From Pseudomonas extremorientalis (GTDB lineage Bacteria > Pseudomonadota > Gammaproteobacteria > Pseudomonadales > Pseudomonadaceae): a stretch of 64,000 bases of DNA. Of the stretch, positions 1 to 7,949 are shown piece after piece; the first letter of the stretch is position 1; each line of letters begins with the position of its first letter. The translations under genes were made by a program, and so were the position numbers. The notes beneath the pieces are model-generated. The model ran no database searches and was not told the origin of the DNA. It saw only the letters and a program-made list of their open reading frames with translations. The stretch lies in assembly GCF_001870465.1 (NCBI RefSeq), contig NZ_MDGK01000047.1:62001-126000 (forward strand), read 5' to 3'.

Positions 1-5
1 TTCGC

Positions 6-401
6 ATGCTGACCCTGGGAAACATGTTCGTGTTGATGCTACTGGCGACCGGTGCCGCCTGGGTTTGGCACAACCATGGCCTGCGCGAGCGGGCGCTGGA
101 GCGGGTCAAGCAGCATTGCGCCAAGCTCGACATCGAACTGCTGGACGGTGCGGTGGCACTCAAGCGCATCGGTTTTGTAAAGGATGCCAACGGTCGGCGG
201 CGCCTGGCGCGCATCTACAACTTCGAGTTCACCGTGACCGGCGAAACCCGCCATCCGGGGACCATCACCCAGTTCGGTGCCCACAGCGCACAGATCGAAC
301 TGGCGCCCTACCCGTTCGAGATCAAGACGCCGTTGCCCAGTGCCGAGGTGATCGAGCTGAGCCAGTGGCGCCAGGACCACGCGTCCAAGAACCGTCACTG
401 A
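6..401 (+). CDS. DUF3301 domain-containing small membrane-anchored protein
   Basis: 131 aa. Residues about 5-22 form one hydrophobic segment, followed by a soluble basic-acidic domain with the pattern I recognise as DUF3301 (a conserved gammaproteobacterial protein of unknown function). An internal Met at residue 7 (position 24) is an alternative start, and the window begins only five bases upstream so the ribosome binding site cannot be judged. Its 3' end overlaps by 7 nt the 3' end of the convergent CobW gene. No function is known to me; family assignment is from sequence memory. Confidence 0.75.
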   Translation: MLTLGNMFVLMLLATGAAWVWHNHGLRERALERVKQHCAKLDIELLDGAVALKRIGFVKDANGRRRLARIYNFEFTVTGETRHPGTITQFGAHSAQIELAPYPFEIKTPLPSAEVIELSQWRQDHASKNRH

Positions 402-1366
402 CGGCTGGCGGCCAGCGCACGCTGTAACACGTCCACGTCCTGTGGCTCGCTGAAGATCAATTCGATACGCGAATCGCGCCGCCATTCGCTGGGTTGCCAG
501 GTGAGCGGGCCGTTATCCACAGCATTGGAGGACACCCAGCCTTCGGCACTGTGGATAACCAGTTTGACGCGGCGCCAATCAAGGCTTGCAAGCCAGTTAT
601 GCAGCCGCTGGGTGTCGAACTGCTGGCCGGGGTGCCAGCGCCAGCCAATGCTCCAGCCGCCCTCTTGAGCCTGGCTCAGGCAAATGGGCTGGTCAGGATC
701 GGTCCAGATGGCCGGCATTTGCGCCAGGCCTTTGGGTACGGCGAAGTTGTCCACAGCCGCAGCAGCCCGCGCGTCAAGGCCAGGTAAATGCGCCAGCGGC
801 AAATACGCCTGACGGGTCCAGTAAAGCGGGCAGTCGGGTAACTGCCGCTCGATCACCTCGCGCTGCGCTGCATCCAGCGCTTCATCCTTGTTCAATACCA
901 GCAAACCGGCATTCGCCAATGCCTCATGTTGTGCTTGGGGCAAGGGCTTGCCCGCCGCCAACGCTTGCGCATCCAGCACCATCACGCACGGCTGGACGGC
1001 CAGCACGTTCTGACACGGCGCTTCGCGCAACTGCCCGAGCAACTGCGCCGGATGACCCAGGCCCGAGGGCTCGATAAACAGCCGATCAGGCTTGGCCTTA
1101 CGCAACAAGCGACCCAGGCCGACCTGGAACGGGGCACCATTCACACAACACAGGCAGCCTCCGGCGACTTCGCCGAGGGCAATGCCGTCGTCATCCTGAG
1201 TGAGCAAGGCGGCATCCAGGCCGATCTGCCCGAACTCGTTGATCAGCACGGCCCAGCGCTCGTTGGCCGGGCGCTGGGCAAGCAGGTGCTGGATGAGGCT
1301 GGTCTTGCCGGCGCCCAGGGGCCCGGCAATCACGTGGGTAGGAATGTTCTGCAACATGAGGGGCAT
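395..1366 (-). CDS. CobW/COG0523-family GTP-binding protein
   Basis: 323 aa, G3E-family P-loop GTPase. Seen: Walker A GPLGAGKTS at residues 15-23, the metal-binding CLCC motif at 71-74 that defines COG0523 proteins, and an NKDE motif in place of the usual NKxD. COG0523 proteins are metal chaperones or insertases; those in zinc-starvation loci are thought to deliver zinc to client enzymes. It is shorter than ZigA next door and belongs to a different subgroup. It lies downstream of dksA2-zigA-DUF1826 on the same strand, 35 nt after DUF1826, so it is probably the last gene of that Zur-controlled transcript. An ATG at 1357 is an alternative start; neither has a strong Shine-Dalgarno. Two perfect DnaA 9-mers (513-521, 550-558) lie inside it. 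Confidence 0.88.
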   Translation of the reverse strand: MPLMLQNIPTHVIAGPLGAGKTSLIQHLLAQRPANERWAVLINEFGQIGLDAALLTQDDDGIALGEVAGGCLCCVNGAPFQVGLGRLLRKAKPDRLFIEPSGLGHPAQLLGQLREAPCQNVLAVQPCVMVLDAQALAAGKPLPQAQHEALANAGLLVLNKDEALDAAQREVIERQLPDCPLYWTRQAYLPLAHLPGLDARAAAAVDNFAVPKGLAQMPAIWTDPDQPICLSQAQEGGWSIGWRWHPGQQFDTQRLHNWLASLDWRRVKLVIHSAEGWVSSNAVDNGPLTWQPSEWRRDSRIELIFSEPQDVDVLQRALAASRQ

Positions 1367-1401
1367 CGTTCGGACCGTGTAGAGCGTCTGATCCTACGCG
1401 G

Positions 1402-2046
1402 TTATGCGAGCCAATCCAGTGTCAGGATCAAGCGGCGCTCGTCGGCCCTCAGTGCGGGTGAACGGTGAATCAGGCCATGGCCTTCATTGCCATGCCATTT
1501 GGTGCCCTTGAGCAAGGCGACTTCGCCGCAGTGGATCTGCTCGATACGCTCGGTGGGTTCGGCATCCGGCTGGCTGAGCTTGCGACGGTCCATCACGCCT
1601 TCACGCAACCACTGGCTGCCGACCCCGGCATAGGTGGTGATCAGGCGCACCGGCACGTGGTCGACGTGAAAACGCGGGCACATGGCTTTATCCAACAGAC
1701 GCAGGCGCACGCCGATACGCTTGGCACCAAGCAGACAGGCGAACGCGCTGACCAGCCACGACACATCGGCGATGAAGCCTTCGTAGCCCTCAAGATCACG
1801 ACAACTCGACGCCAAACCCTGCAAGTTTGGCTCGGCGTCGTCGTTGTTGAGCTCGATGACCATGGAGTCGGCCAACGGCTCGTTGAGCGCCACCAGCAAG
1901 GCGCCGAACTCGGCGATGTGCAGCGGCAGCTGGCGCTGCCACAGCGCCAGGTTGACGCCGTCTTCGAGGATGTCGGACAGCGCCAGCGGGGTGTCACCGC
2001 AGGTCTGGCGAATCACGGGACGCAGGGGAATCACCGGGGCCAGCAT
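1402..2046 (-). CDS. DUF1826 domain-containing protein
   Basis: 214 aa cytoplasmic protein, recognised as DUF1826, a family repeatedly found beside zinc-starvation COG0523 GTPases. It has several His, Asp and Cys residues spread through the middle and C-terminal half (for example RFHVDHVPVR and KGTKWHGNEGHG) which could form a metal site, in a pattern recalling 2-oxoglutarate/Fe dioxygenase or cupin-like folds; that is inference. Its ATG shares one base with the zigA stop codon (TGATG arrangement), so it is translationally coupled to zigA and should be expressed under the same zinc limitation. Biochemical function unknown. Confidence 0.8.
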   Translation of the reverse strand: MLAPVIPLRPVIRQTCGDTPLALSDILEDGVNLALWQRQLPLHIAEFGALLVALNEPLADSMVIELNNDDAEPNLQGLASSCRDLEGYEGFIADVSWLVSAFACLLGAKRIGVRLRLLDKAMCPRFHVDHVPVRLITTYAGVGSQWLREGVMDRRKLSQPDAEPTERIEQIHCGEVALLKGTKWHGNEGHGLIHRSPALRADERRLILTLDWLA

Positions 2047-3254
2047 CAGGCGGCTGCCTCCTCATACCAGGGGCCAAAAGGGTCAGCCAGCAGGCGCCAG
2101 CCTTCGACGCCCAGGGCCATTTCTTCATCGGTGAGCAAGCACGCATCCAACTCGGCGCGCATGCGGGTGAAGTCGATGTTCTGGCCGATAAACACCAGCT
2201 CCTGGCGGCAGTCGCCAGTGCTCAGTTGCCAGTTGCCCATGATCGCCGCGATGCTCTCTTCGTCCTGAGGCCATTGGCTTTTGGGCACAAAGCGCCACCA
2301 GCGGCCGGCAAACCCATGACGCATCAGGCCACCGGCCTGGGACCAACTGCCCGCATCCCGGTGTTTGCTGGCCAGCCAGAAAAAACCCTTGGAACGCAGC
2401 AGTTTGCCGTTGACCCACGGGCGGTCGATAAAGTCGAAAAAGCGCTGCGGATGAAACGGGCGGCGAGCTCGATAAGCGGTGGAGGCAATGCCGTACTCTT
2501 CGGTTTCCGGCACATGTTCACCGCGCAATTCCTGCAGCCAGCCCGGCGCCTGGGCGGCGCGCTCGAAGTCGAAACGGCCGGTGTTGAGGATCTTGTTCAG
2601 CGGCACCTCCCCCATGACCATAGGGATGATTTCTGCCTGGGCGTTGAGGCGTTCGAGGATTGCCATCAACTCTTCACGTTCGCGACTGCTGATCAGGTCG
2701 ATCTTGCTGATGAGGATCACGTCAGCGAATTCGATCTGCTCGATCAACAGGTCGGTGATGGAGCGCTCGTCTTCTTCACCGAGGGTTTCACCGCGCGAGG
2801 CCAGGCTTTCGGCGGCCTGGTAGTCGAGCAGGAAGTTCATGCCATCGACCACGGTGACCATGGTGTCCAGGCGGGCGATATCGGCCAGGCTTTGCTCGTT
2901 TTCATCACGAAAGGTGAAGGTCTCGGCCACCGGCAAGGGCTCGGAGATGCCGGTGGATTCGATCAGCAGGTAATCGAAGCGACCTTCCTTGGCGAGTTTT
3001 CCGACTTCTTCCAGCAAGTCCTCGCGCAAGGTGCAGCAGATGCAGCCGTTGCTCATCTCCACCAGTTTTTCTTCGGCACGGTTGAGGGTGACGTCGCGCT
3101 GGACTTCGCTGCCATCGATATTGATTTCGCTCATATCGTTGACGATCACCGCCACCCGCAGACTTTCGCGGTTGCGCAGGACGTAGTTGAGCAGCGTGCT
3201 TTTACCGGCGCCGAGAAAGCCGGACAACACAGTAACGGGGAGGCGATTGGGCAT
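2046..3254 (-). CDS. zigA: Zinc-starvation GTPase ZigA (COG0523 metallochaperone)
   Basis: 402 aa. Walker A GFLGAGKST at residues 12-20, CICC metal-binding motif at 71-74, SKID as the fourth GTPase motif, and a long C-terminal CobW_C domain with the conserved aromatic-rich stretch around GFFWLASKHRD. Length and motifs match ZigA/YciC-type proteins, which bind zinc, hydrolyse GTP and are induced when zinc is scarce. It lies 27 nt downstream of dksA2 on the same strand, which carries a perfect Zur-type palindrome upstream, so co-transcription and Zur repression are likely. The downstream DUF1826 gene is translationally coupled. In P. aeruginosa the equivalent gene, from memory, is PA5535 in the same neighbourhood. 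Confidence 0.92.
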   Translation of the reverse strand: MPNRLPVTVLSGFLGAGKSTLLNYVLRNRESLRVAVIVNDMSEINIDGSEVQRDVTLNRAEEKLVEMSNGCICCTLREDLLEEVGKLAKEGRFDYLLIESTGISEPLPVAETFTFRDENEQSLADIARLDTMVTVVDGMNFLLDYQAAESLASRGETLGEEDERSITDLLIEQIEFADVILISKIDLISSREREELMAILERLNAQAEIIPMVMGEVPLNKILNTGRFDFERAAQAPGWLQELRGEHVPETEEYGIASTAYRARRPFHPQRFFDFIDRPWVNGKLLRSKGFFWLASKHRDAGSWSQAGGLMRHGFAGRWWRFVPKSQWPQDEESIAAIMGNWQLSTGDCRQELVFIGQNIDFTRMRAELDACLLTDEEMALGVEGWRLLADPFGPWYEEAAA

Positions 3255-3281
3255 CAGGTATTCCTCATCAGGGTTGGCCGG

Positions 3282-3686
3282 TCAAATCGCCCGTTTATGG
3301 CGTTCGCGCAGCTCTTCACGTTCTTTGGCTTCGATACACAGGGTGGCGGTAGGACGCAGCAACAAGCGCTGCAGGCCGATGGGCTCGCCGGTCTCGCGGC
3401 ACCAGCCGTACTCGCCGCGTGCCAGCAATTCGAGGGCGTCGTCGATCTTGTCCAACAGCTTCTTTTCCCGCTCCAGCAGGCGCAGTTGCCATTGGCGCTG
3501 TTCTTCGGCGCTGCCCACATCGGCAGGGTCGCTGTTGGTTTCCTGCTCGCGCAGCAGCAGGAATTCGGCGTCGATACGCGCTTGCAGCTCATTGCGTTGC
3601 GCCAGCAGCAACTCACGGAAGAAGCCTTGCTGGGCTTCATTCATATAGTCGGCGGGCGGTTGGGCCAGCAGGTCTTGTTCGGTCAT
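3282..3686 (-). CDS. dksA2: DksA2, zinc-sparing DksA/TraR paralogue
   Basis: 134 aa, TraR/DksA family, an RNA polymerase secondary-channel factor that acts with ppGpp. Coiled-coil residues run about 15-85, then the C-terminal zinc-finger fold. The four-cysteine site of classical DksA is degenerate: CRET at 96-99 and CIEA at 117-120, so two cysteines became Thr and Ala. This CxxT/CxxA pattern is the hallmark of DksA2, which in P. aeruginosa replaces DksA under zinc starvation because it folds without zinc. The start at 3686 is chosen because it matches the family N-terminus; the open frame runs upstream through the Zur box region. A perfect Zur-type palindrome is centred 41 bp upstream. First gene of dksA2-zigA-DUF1826-cobW. 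Confidence 0.93.
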   Translation of the reverse strand: MTEQDLLAQPPADYMNEAQQGFFRELLLAQRNELQARIDAEFLLLREQETNSDPADVGSAEEQRQWQLRLLEREKKLLDKIDDALELLARGEYGWCRETGEPIGLQRLLLRPTATLCIEAKEREELRERHKRAI

Positions 3687-3720
3687 GGAGAGCGGTTCAC
3701 GGGTCAGGCTGTGCTTTAAT

Positions 3721-3733
3721 GTTATAGTATAAC
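3721..3733. promoter_or_regulatory. Zur box (dksA2 / secreted protein intergenic)
   Basis: GTTATAGTATAAC is a perfect palindrome around a central base, matching the Pseudomonas Zur core GTTATANTATAAC. It begins 35 bp upstream of the dksA2 start codon and also lies 80 bp before the oppositely oriented secreted-protein gene, so one operator may control both. Confidence 0.88.
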
Positions 3734-3813
3734 AATACAAATAAGCCAATCCCCTCTTGCTCACCACGACGAAGGGCGCAATGCTTGAACACTTCCCTGC
3801 CACGAGAAACCTG

Positions 3814-4182
3814 ATGAAATACCTGGTGTGCGCCCTGTTTTTGGCTGCGGCCGGACCTGCCTGCGCCCAGGCCCCCAACCTGTTGGCCCACTGCACGCGC
3901 AGCGCCAACCTGCTGGCTTGTGTTGACCCGTTGGGCAATGCCTACAGCGTGGCGACGGTCGGCAGTACCACGTATCTGCGCGGGTACGAGGTGATCGGCA
4001 AGCGCCACTGGGCACAGACCAACAGCCGCTACGGGCAGCTGACCTTTTTTACCGGGTTGGCGTCGGACGGTGAGGCGTGGGTCGGCTACACGCGGCGCGT
4101 GGGCTGGACCACCCTCAACCGGTTTTCCAGTTCGGGTGGTGCCAGCGCAAAATTCACCTGCAGCCGTATAACGGGTTGCTAG
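3814..4182 (+). CDS. Small secreted/periplasmic protein of unknown function in the zinc locus
   Basis: 122 aa. The start at 3814 is preferred over the longer frame from 3757 because it gives a clean signal peptide (residues 1-19, MKYLVCALFLAAAGPACAQ, with an Ala-x-Ala-like cleavage site after CAQ). The mature part of about 100 aa has four Cys (two after the cleavage site, two at the very C-terminus in a TCSRITGC end), suggesting one or two disulfides in the periplasm. No recognised domain. It lies divergent from dksA2 across a Zur box and its last four bases overlap convergently with the amidase gene. A role in zinc limitation is inferred only from position. It corresponds by order to P. aeruginosa PA5537. 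Confidence 0.72.
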   Translation: MKYLVCALFLAAAGPACAQAPNLLAHCTRSANLLACVDPLGNAYSVATVGSTTYLRGYEVIGKRHWAQTNSRYGQLTFFTGLASDGEAWVGYTRRVGWTTLNRFSSSGGASAKFTCSRITGC

Positions 4183-5381
4183 ACCTGGGCGTTCTTCTGT
4201 TCCTGCACCCACGCCATGTAGCTGTTCATCGGTGGGTTCTTCTGGAAATACTTTTTCAAGCCTTCGAACAACCCATCGGCAACCGCTTGTTGATGCCGCG
4301 CGGTAACCAGCCGCGCACTGTCACGCGCATTGGAGATAAACCCGGTTTCCACCAGGATAGACGGCACATCGGGTGACTTGAGCACCGCGAATCCCGCCTG
4401 TTCCACGCGTTTCTGATGCAGGCTGGTGATGCCTTCCAGGCTGCCCAGGATCGAGTGGCCCAGTTGCAGGCTGGAGGCGATGGTAGCGTTCATCGACATG
4501 TCCAGGATTACCCCGGCCAGCATCGGGTCCTTGTCCTTCAGATTCAGCAGGCTGGTGGCGCCGAGCAAGTCGGCACCGTTTTCCCGTTGCGCCATGAACC
4601 GCGCCGTGGCGGACGTCGCGCCGCCTTCGGACAGGGCATACACCGACGCGCCCGAGGCGGTGATGCGTGGTGCCGCGTCCGCATGCACGGAGATGAACAT
4701 GTCGGCATTGTGCTTGTGGGCGATCTCCACCCGTTTGCGCAGCGGTACGAAGAAATCGTCGTTGCGCACCAACTTCACGTCAAAACCTTTCTCGCGCTTC
4801 AAGCGTTTGGCCAACAGTTGCGCAATGGACAGCACCACGTCTTTTTCGCGCTGGCCCTTGGAGCCGACTGCACCCGGGTCCTTGCCGCCGTGGCCGGGAT
4901 CCACCACCACGATGATGTCGCGCTTGGGGTGGGCCTTGTCCACGCGCGGCGCAGGTTCAGCGGCCATCTGGCGAGGCACCTGGGTGGCGCTGGTCAGGTC
5001 CAGCACCAGGCGATGACCCTGGCCGTCCTGAGGCGGCAATAGAAAGCTGTTGAGCTGCATCGGTGCGACCAGGTCCAGCACGATGCGCGTATCACCTTTA
5101 CCAAAATGCCCCGAGCGAATCGAGGTGATGCCGCTGTTCTTCAACGCCAACTGAGAGAAATCACCGCTGAGCCCGGCCCCGCTCAGGTCAATGATCAGGC
5201 GCTCCGGCGCGCTCAGGGTGAAGGTCTTGTATTGCACCGGGCCGCTGAGGTCGAACACCAACCGCAGCTTGTCGTCCGAGCGCCACAGGCGGGCATTGCG
5301 AATCTGTGTGGCATGGGCGGCAAACGGCAAAGGGAACAGCGGACTGGCCAGAAGCAGGTTAAGAAGCTGACGTCTGTACAT
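4179..5381 (-). CDS. N-acetylmuramoyl-L-alanine amidase (AMIN + Amidase_3)
   Basis: 400 aa. Signal peptide about 1-24, an AMIN septal-targeting domain about 26-125, then an Amidase_3 catalytic domain from about 155 to 390. Zinc ligands typical of the family are visible: VDPGHGGKDPG (His), the following Glu in REKDVV, SVHADA (His), and the catalytic Glu in LVETGFISN. It cleaves the amide between MurNAc and the stem peptide during cell separation. No LysM domain is present, so it resembles AmiA/AmiC rather than the larger pseudomonad AmiB. It is divergent from folE2 across a second Zur box, 85 bp from its start. Being itself a zinc enzyme, it may serve as a high-affinity or extra copy under zinc shortage (inference). 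Confidence 0.9.
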   Translation of the reverse strand: MYRRQLLNLLLASPLFPLPFAAHATQIRNARLWRSDDKLRLVFDLSGPVQYKTFTLSAPERLIIDLSGAGLSGDFSQLALKNSGITSIRSGHFGKGDTRIVLDLVAPMQLNSFLLPPQDGQGHRLVLDLTSATQVPRQMAAEPAPRVDKAHPKRDIIVVVDPGHGGKDPGAVGSKGQREKDVVLSIAQLLAKRLKREKGFDVKLVRNDDFFVPLRKRVEIAHKHNADMFISVHADAAPRITASGASVYALSEGGATSATARFMAQRENGADLLGATSLLNLKDKDPMLAGVILDMSMNATIASSLQLGHSILGSLEGITSLHQKRVEQAGFAVLKSPDVPSILVETGFISNARDSARLVTARHQQAVADGLFEGLKKYFQKNPPMNSYMAWVQEQKNAQV

Positions 5382-5465
5382 GAAAAAACACCGCGAATGA
5401 AGGAGCGTCCTTACTCGACATGACTGAAAAAAGGTTGGAGCAGAATATTCATCGTTGATCTAATT

Positions 5466-5478
5466 GTTATACTATAAC
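5466..5478. promoter_or_regulatory. Zur box (amidase / folE2 intergenic)
   Basis: GTTATACTATAAC, a perfect palindrome around a central base and the exact reverse complement of the box at 3721. It lies 33-45 bp upstream of folE2 and about 85 bp upstream of the divergent amidase, so Zur probably controls the folE2-znuCBA-hisI-gammaCA-pyrC transcript and perhaps the amidase. Confidence 0.88.
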
Positions 5479-5510
5479 ATGTCTAATTATCGCTAACGAT
5501 GGACCTGCTC

Positions 5511-6407
5511 ATGAATGCGCTGACTCTGCCGGATATCGCCGCGCAGGCTTCACGCCAAGCTTTGCCACTCGACTGGGTAGGCATGTGCGGCATCGCCCTG
5601 CCGATCCTCATCGACGGCGAGCGTCTTGCCGCTACTGCCGATGCCGGCGTAAGCCTGGATGATGGCGCCGCCCGTGGCATTCATATGTCACGCCTGTACC
5701 TGGCGCTGGAGATGCTCGACCAGCAGCCGCTTACACCTGCACGTCTGCGTAATGTACTGCAGCGTTTTCTCGACAGTCATGAAGGTTTATCTAATAACGC
5801 CTACCTGCGTATCCATACCGATCTGCTGCTCAAGCGCTCGGCGCTGGTCAGCCCGTTGGCCGGCTGGAAAGGCTACCCGGTGAGCATCCAGGCGCGCCTG
5901 GAAAACCAGATGTTCCACGTGGAACTAAAAATTGACGTTACCTATTCCTCAACCTGCCCGTGCTCCGCCGCCCTCGCCAGGCAATTGATTCAGCAGCAAT
6001 TTCTTGAAGACTTCGGCAACACCCCGCTGCAGCATGAAGACGTATTGACCTGGCTCGGCAGCGCCAATGGCATCGTCGCCACACCTCACAGCCAGCGCAG
6101 CAGCGCGCAGTTGCTGATCGAGCTGGACGGCGACCAACCCAGCCTGCCCATCACCGAACTGATCGATAACGTCGAAGCCGCCCTCGGCACCGCCGTACAA
6201 ACCGCTGTAAAACGCGCGGACGAACAAGCCTTCGCCCTGGCCAATGGGCAGAACCTGATGTTCTGCGAAGACGCCGCCCGCCGCCTGAACCTCGCCTTGA
6301 AACGCTCGGATGCGGTCAACGCCTTCCACCTGAAAGTGATCCACGCCGAAAGCCTGCACGCGCACGATGCCGTGGCGGAAAGCCGCTGGACGAGAAACCC
6401 TGCATGA
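5511..6407 (+). CDS. folE2: GTP cyclohydrolase FolE2 (type IB)
   Basis: 298 aa. Converts GTP to 7,8-dihydroneopterin triphosphate, first step of folate synthesis. The FolE2 (COG1469) family replaces zinc-dependent FolE when zinc is limiting. The conserved YSSTCPCSAAL motif is present; Cys149 is the expected catalytic/metal-binding cysteine. The ATG at 5511 fits the pseudomonad N-terminus (MNALTLPDIAA) and has a weak GGA upstream; an ATG at 5499 would add four residues. A Zur box lies just upstream. The stop overlaps the znuC start by ATGA. A near-perfect parS sequence lies within codons for MFHVEL at 5911-5926. Confidence 0.95.
   Translation: MNALTLPDIAAQASRQALPLDWVGMCGIALPILIDGERLAATADAGVSLDDGAARGIHMSRLYLALEMLDQQPLTPARLRNVLQRFLDSHEGLSNNAYLRIHTDLLLKRSALVSPLAGWKGYPVSIQARLENQMFHVELKIDVTYSSTCPCSAALARQLIQQQFLEDFGNTPLQHEDVLTWLGSANGIVATPHSQRSSAQLLIELDGDQPSLPITELIDNVEAALGTAVQTAVKRADEQAFALANGQNLMFCEDAARRLNLALKRSDAVNAFHLKVIHAESLHAHDAVAESRWTRNPA
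5911..5926. other. parS: Candidate parS (ParB-binding) site inside folE2
   Basis: TGTTCCACGTGGAACT matches 15 of 16 positions of the palindromic pseudomonad parS consensus TGTTCCACGTGGAACA, the only mismatch being the final base. The window also encodes ParA and ParB (49.3-50.1 kb from the left end), so a cognate binder is present. It is about 56 kb from dnaA, within the range over which pseudomonad parS sites cluster around oriC. Confidence 0.8.
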
Positions 6408-7072
6408 TCACCTGCACCGCCTTACGCTGGGGCGCCCCGGGCCAACCACTGACGCCCGCCCTCGACCTCACTCTGGAAAAAGGCAGCCTCACCGGCATCA
6501 TCGGCGCCAATGGCACCGGCAAAAGCAGCCTGCTCAAGGTCATCGCCGGCCTGCAAAAGCCCTTGGCGGGCAAAGTCACGGTGGCGGTTCCACGCCGTGG
6601 CGGTCTGTCGTTTCTGCCGCAGCAACAGCACCTGGACCGCCAGTTCCCCATCAGCCTGCAAGAGCTGGTCGCCGCCGGCTTCTGGGGCACCCAGCTCTCC
6701 CCGCAACAACGCAGCCAGCGCCTTGAAGCCGTGCTGGAAGACTGGTGCCTCAGCGGCCTGGAACATCGCCCGCTGATGGCTCTCTCCGGCGGCGAGCTGC
6801 AACGCGCCCTGCTCGCCCGCATGAGCCTGGCCGAAGCGCCGGTGCTGCTGCTCGATGAACCCCACGCCGCCCTCGATGAAGAAGGCCAGGCGCTGTGCTG
6901 GAAACACATCCACGCCTGGCACGATCAAGGCCGTACGCTGATCGTGGTCTGCCATGACCTTGCCTCCGTGCGCCATCACACCCAGCACGTGGTGCAGATC
7001 AAGAATACCGGCTGCCTGTTCGGCCCCAGCAAAGAGCTGATCCGCCCACAGCCCCAAATGCAGGTGGCCTGA
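6404..7072 (+). CDS. znuC: Zinc ABC transporter ATPase (ZnuC/AztA-like)
   Basis: 222 aa cytoplasmic nucleotide-binding subunit. Walker A GANGTGKSS at residues 34-42, ABC signature LSGGE around 126-130, Walker B VLLLDEP, and the switch His in VVCHDLA. It energises import of zinc by the permease and binding protein that follow. Start ATG overlaps the folE2 stop (ATGA) and its own last base overlaps the permease start, so translation is coupled. This is likely a second zinc importer; pseudomonads usually carry the main znuABC elsewhere. The order ATPase-permease-binding protein is that of AztABC. Confidence 0.9.
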   Translation: MITCTALRWGAPGQPLTPALDLTLEKGSLTGIIGANGTGKSSLLKVIAGLQKPLAGKVTVAVPRRGGLSFLPQQQHLDRQFPISLQELVAAGFWGTQLSPQQRSQRLEAVLEDWCLSGLEHRPLMALSGGELQRALLARMSLAEAPVLLLDEPHAALDEEGQALCWKHIHAWHDQGRTLIVVCHDLASVRHHTQHVVQIKNTGCLFGPSKELIRPQPQMQVA

Positions 7073-7938
7073 TGCACTTCGCCGCCCACCTGTGGATGCC
7101 CTTCCTCGACTTCGTGTTCATGCGTCGTGCGTTGATCGGCGGACTGGTACTTGCCTGCAGCACTGCACCGCTGGGTGTGTTCCTGATCCTGCGACGCATG
7201 AGCCTGATCGGTGACGCCGTGGCCCACGGCATCCTGCCCGGCGCCGCACTCGGTTTCTGGTTTGCCGGCCTCAGCCTGCCGGCTCTTACCATCGGCGGCC
7301 TCGGCGCCGGCTTGAGCATGGCCGGCCTGTCCGCGTGGATCACCCGTCGCACCGGCCTGCGTGAAGACGCCAGCCTCGCCGCCATCTACCCCATCTCCCT
7401 CGCCGCCGGCGTGTTGATCCTCGGCATCGCCGGCAAGCGCCTGGACTTGCTGCATCTGCTGTTCGGCTCGGCCCTGGCGGTGGATGAAACCACCCTCACC
7501 GGCATGCTCTGGGTCTCCGGGTTCAGCCTGATCGCCATGGCGGTGATCTACAGACCGTTGCTGCTGGACACTCTCGATCCGCTGTTCCTGCAAACCGTCA
7601 GCCGCCTCGGCCCACTGGCCCACGGGTTGTTCCTGACCCTGGTGGTGCTGAACCTAGTGATCGGTTTCCAGGCCATCGGCGCCTTGATGGTGGTGGGCTT
7701 GATGATGTTGCCGGCCATCGCTTCACGTTTCTGGAGCCGGCGCCTGCCGGTGTTGATCGCGGTATCGGCGGTGCTGGGAAGCCTGTCGGTGTGGCTGGGT
7801 TTGTTGTTGTCGTTCTACTACTCGTTGCCCAGCGGCCCGGCCATCGTGCTGGTGGCGGGTGCCGGGTATCTGCTGTCCGTGGTCTTCGGTCCGGTGCACG
7901 GCTTGCTGCGCCGCCCGCCCTCCCTTACATCCCAATGA
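7072..7938 (+). CDS. znuB: Zinc/metal ABC transporter permease (ZnuB family)
   Basis: 288 aa, ABC-3 type metal permease with about eight or nine hydrophobic segments. The conserved region after the third segment (LIGDAVAHGILPGAALGF) is typical of ZnuB/TroC proteins. It forms the inner membrane channel for the ATPase encoded immediately upstream (one-base overlap) and the binding protein immediately downstream (12 nt). Expected to be Zur-regulated as part of the folE2 transcript. Confidence 0.92.
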   Translation: MHFAAHLWMPFLDFVFMRRALIGGLVLACSTAPLGVFLILRRMSLIGDAVAHGILPGAALGFWFAGLSLPALTIGGLGAGLSMAGLSAWITRRTGLREDASLAAIYPISLAAGVLILGIAGKRLDLLHLLFGSALAVDETTLTGMLWVSGFSLIAMAVIYRPLLLDTLDPLFLQTVSRLGPLAHGLFLTLVVLNLVIGFQAIGALMVVGLMMLPAIASRFWSRRLPVLIAVSAVLGSLSVWLGLLLSFYYSLPSGPAIVLVAGAGYLLSVVFGPVHGLLRRPPSLTSQ

Positions 7939-7949
7939 GGTGTTTCCCG

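Noticed and set aside
2226..3719. A 497-aa open frame antisense to zigA and dksA2
   Set aside because: Shadow of two clear genes with conserved motifs on the other strand.
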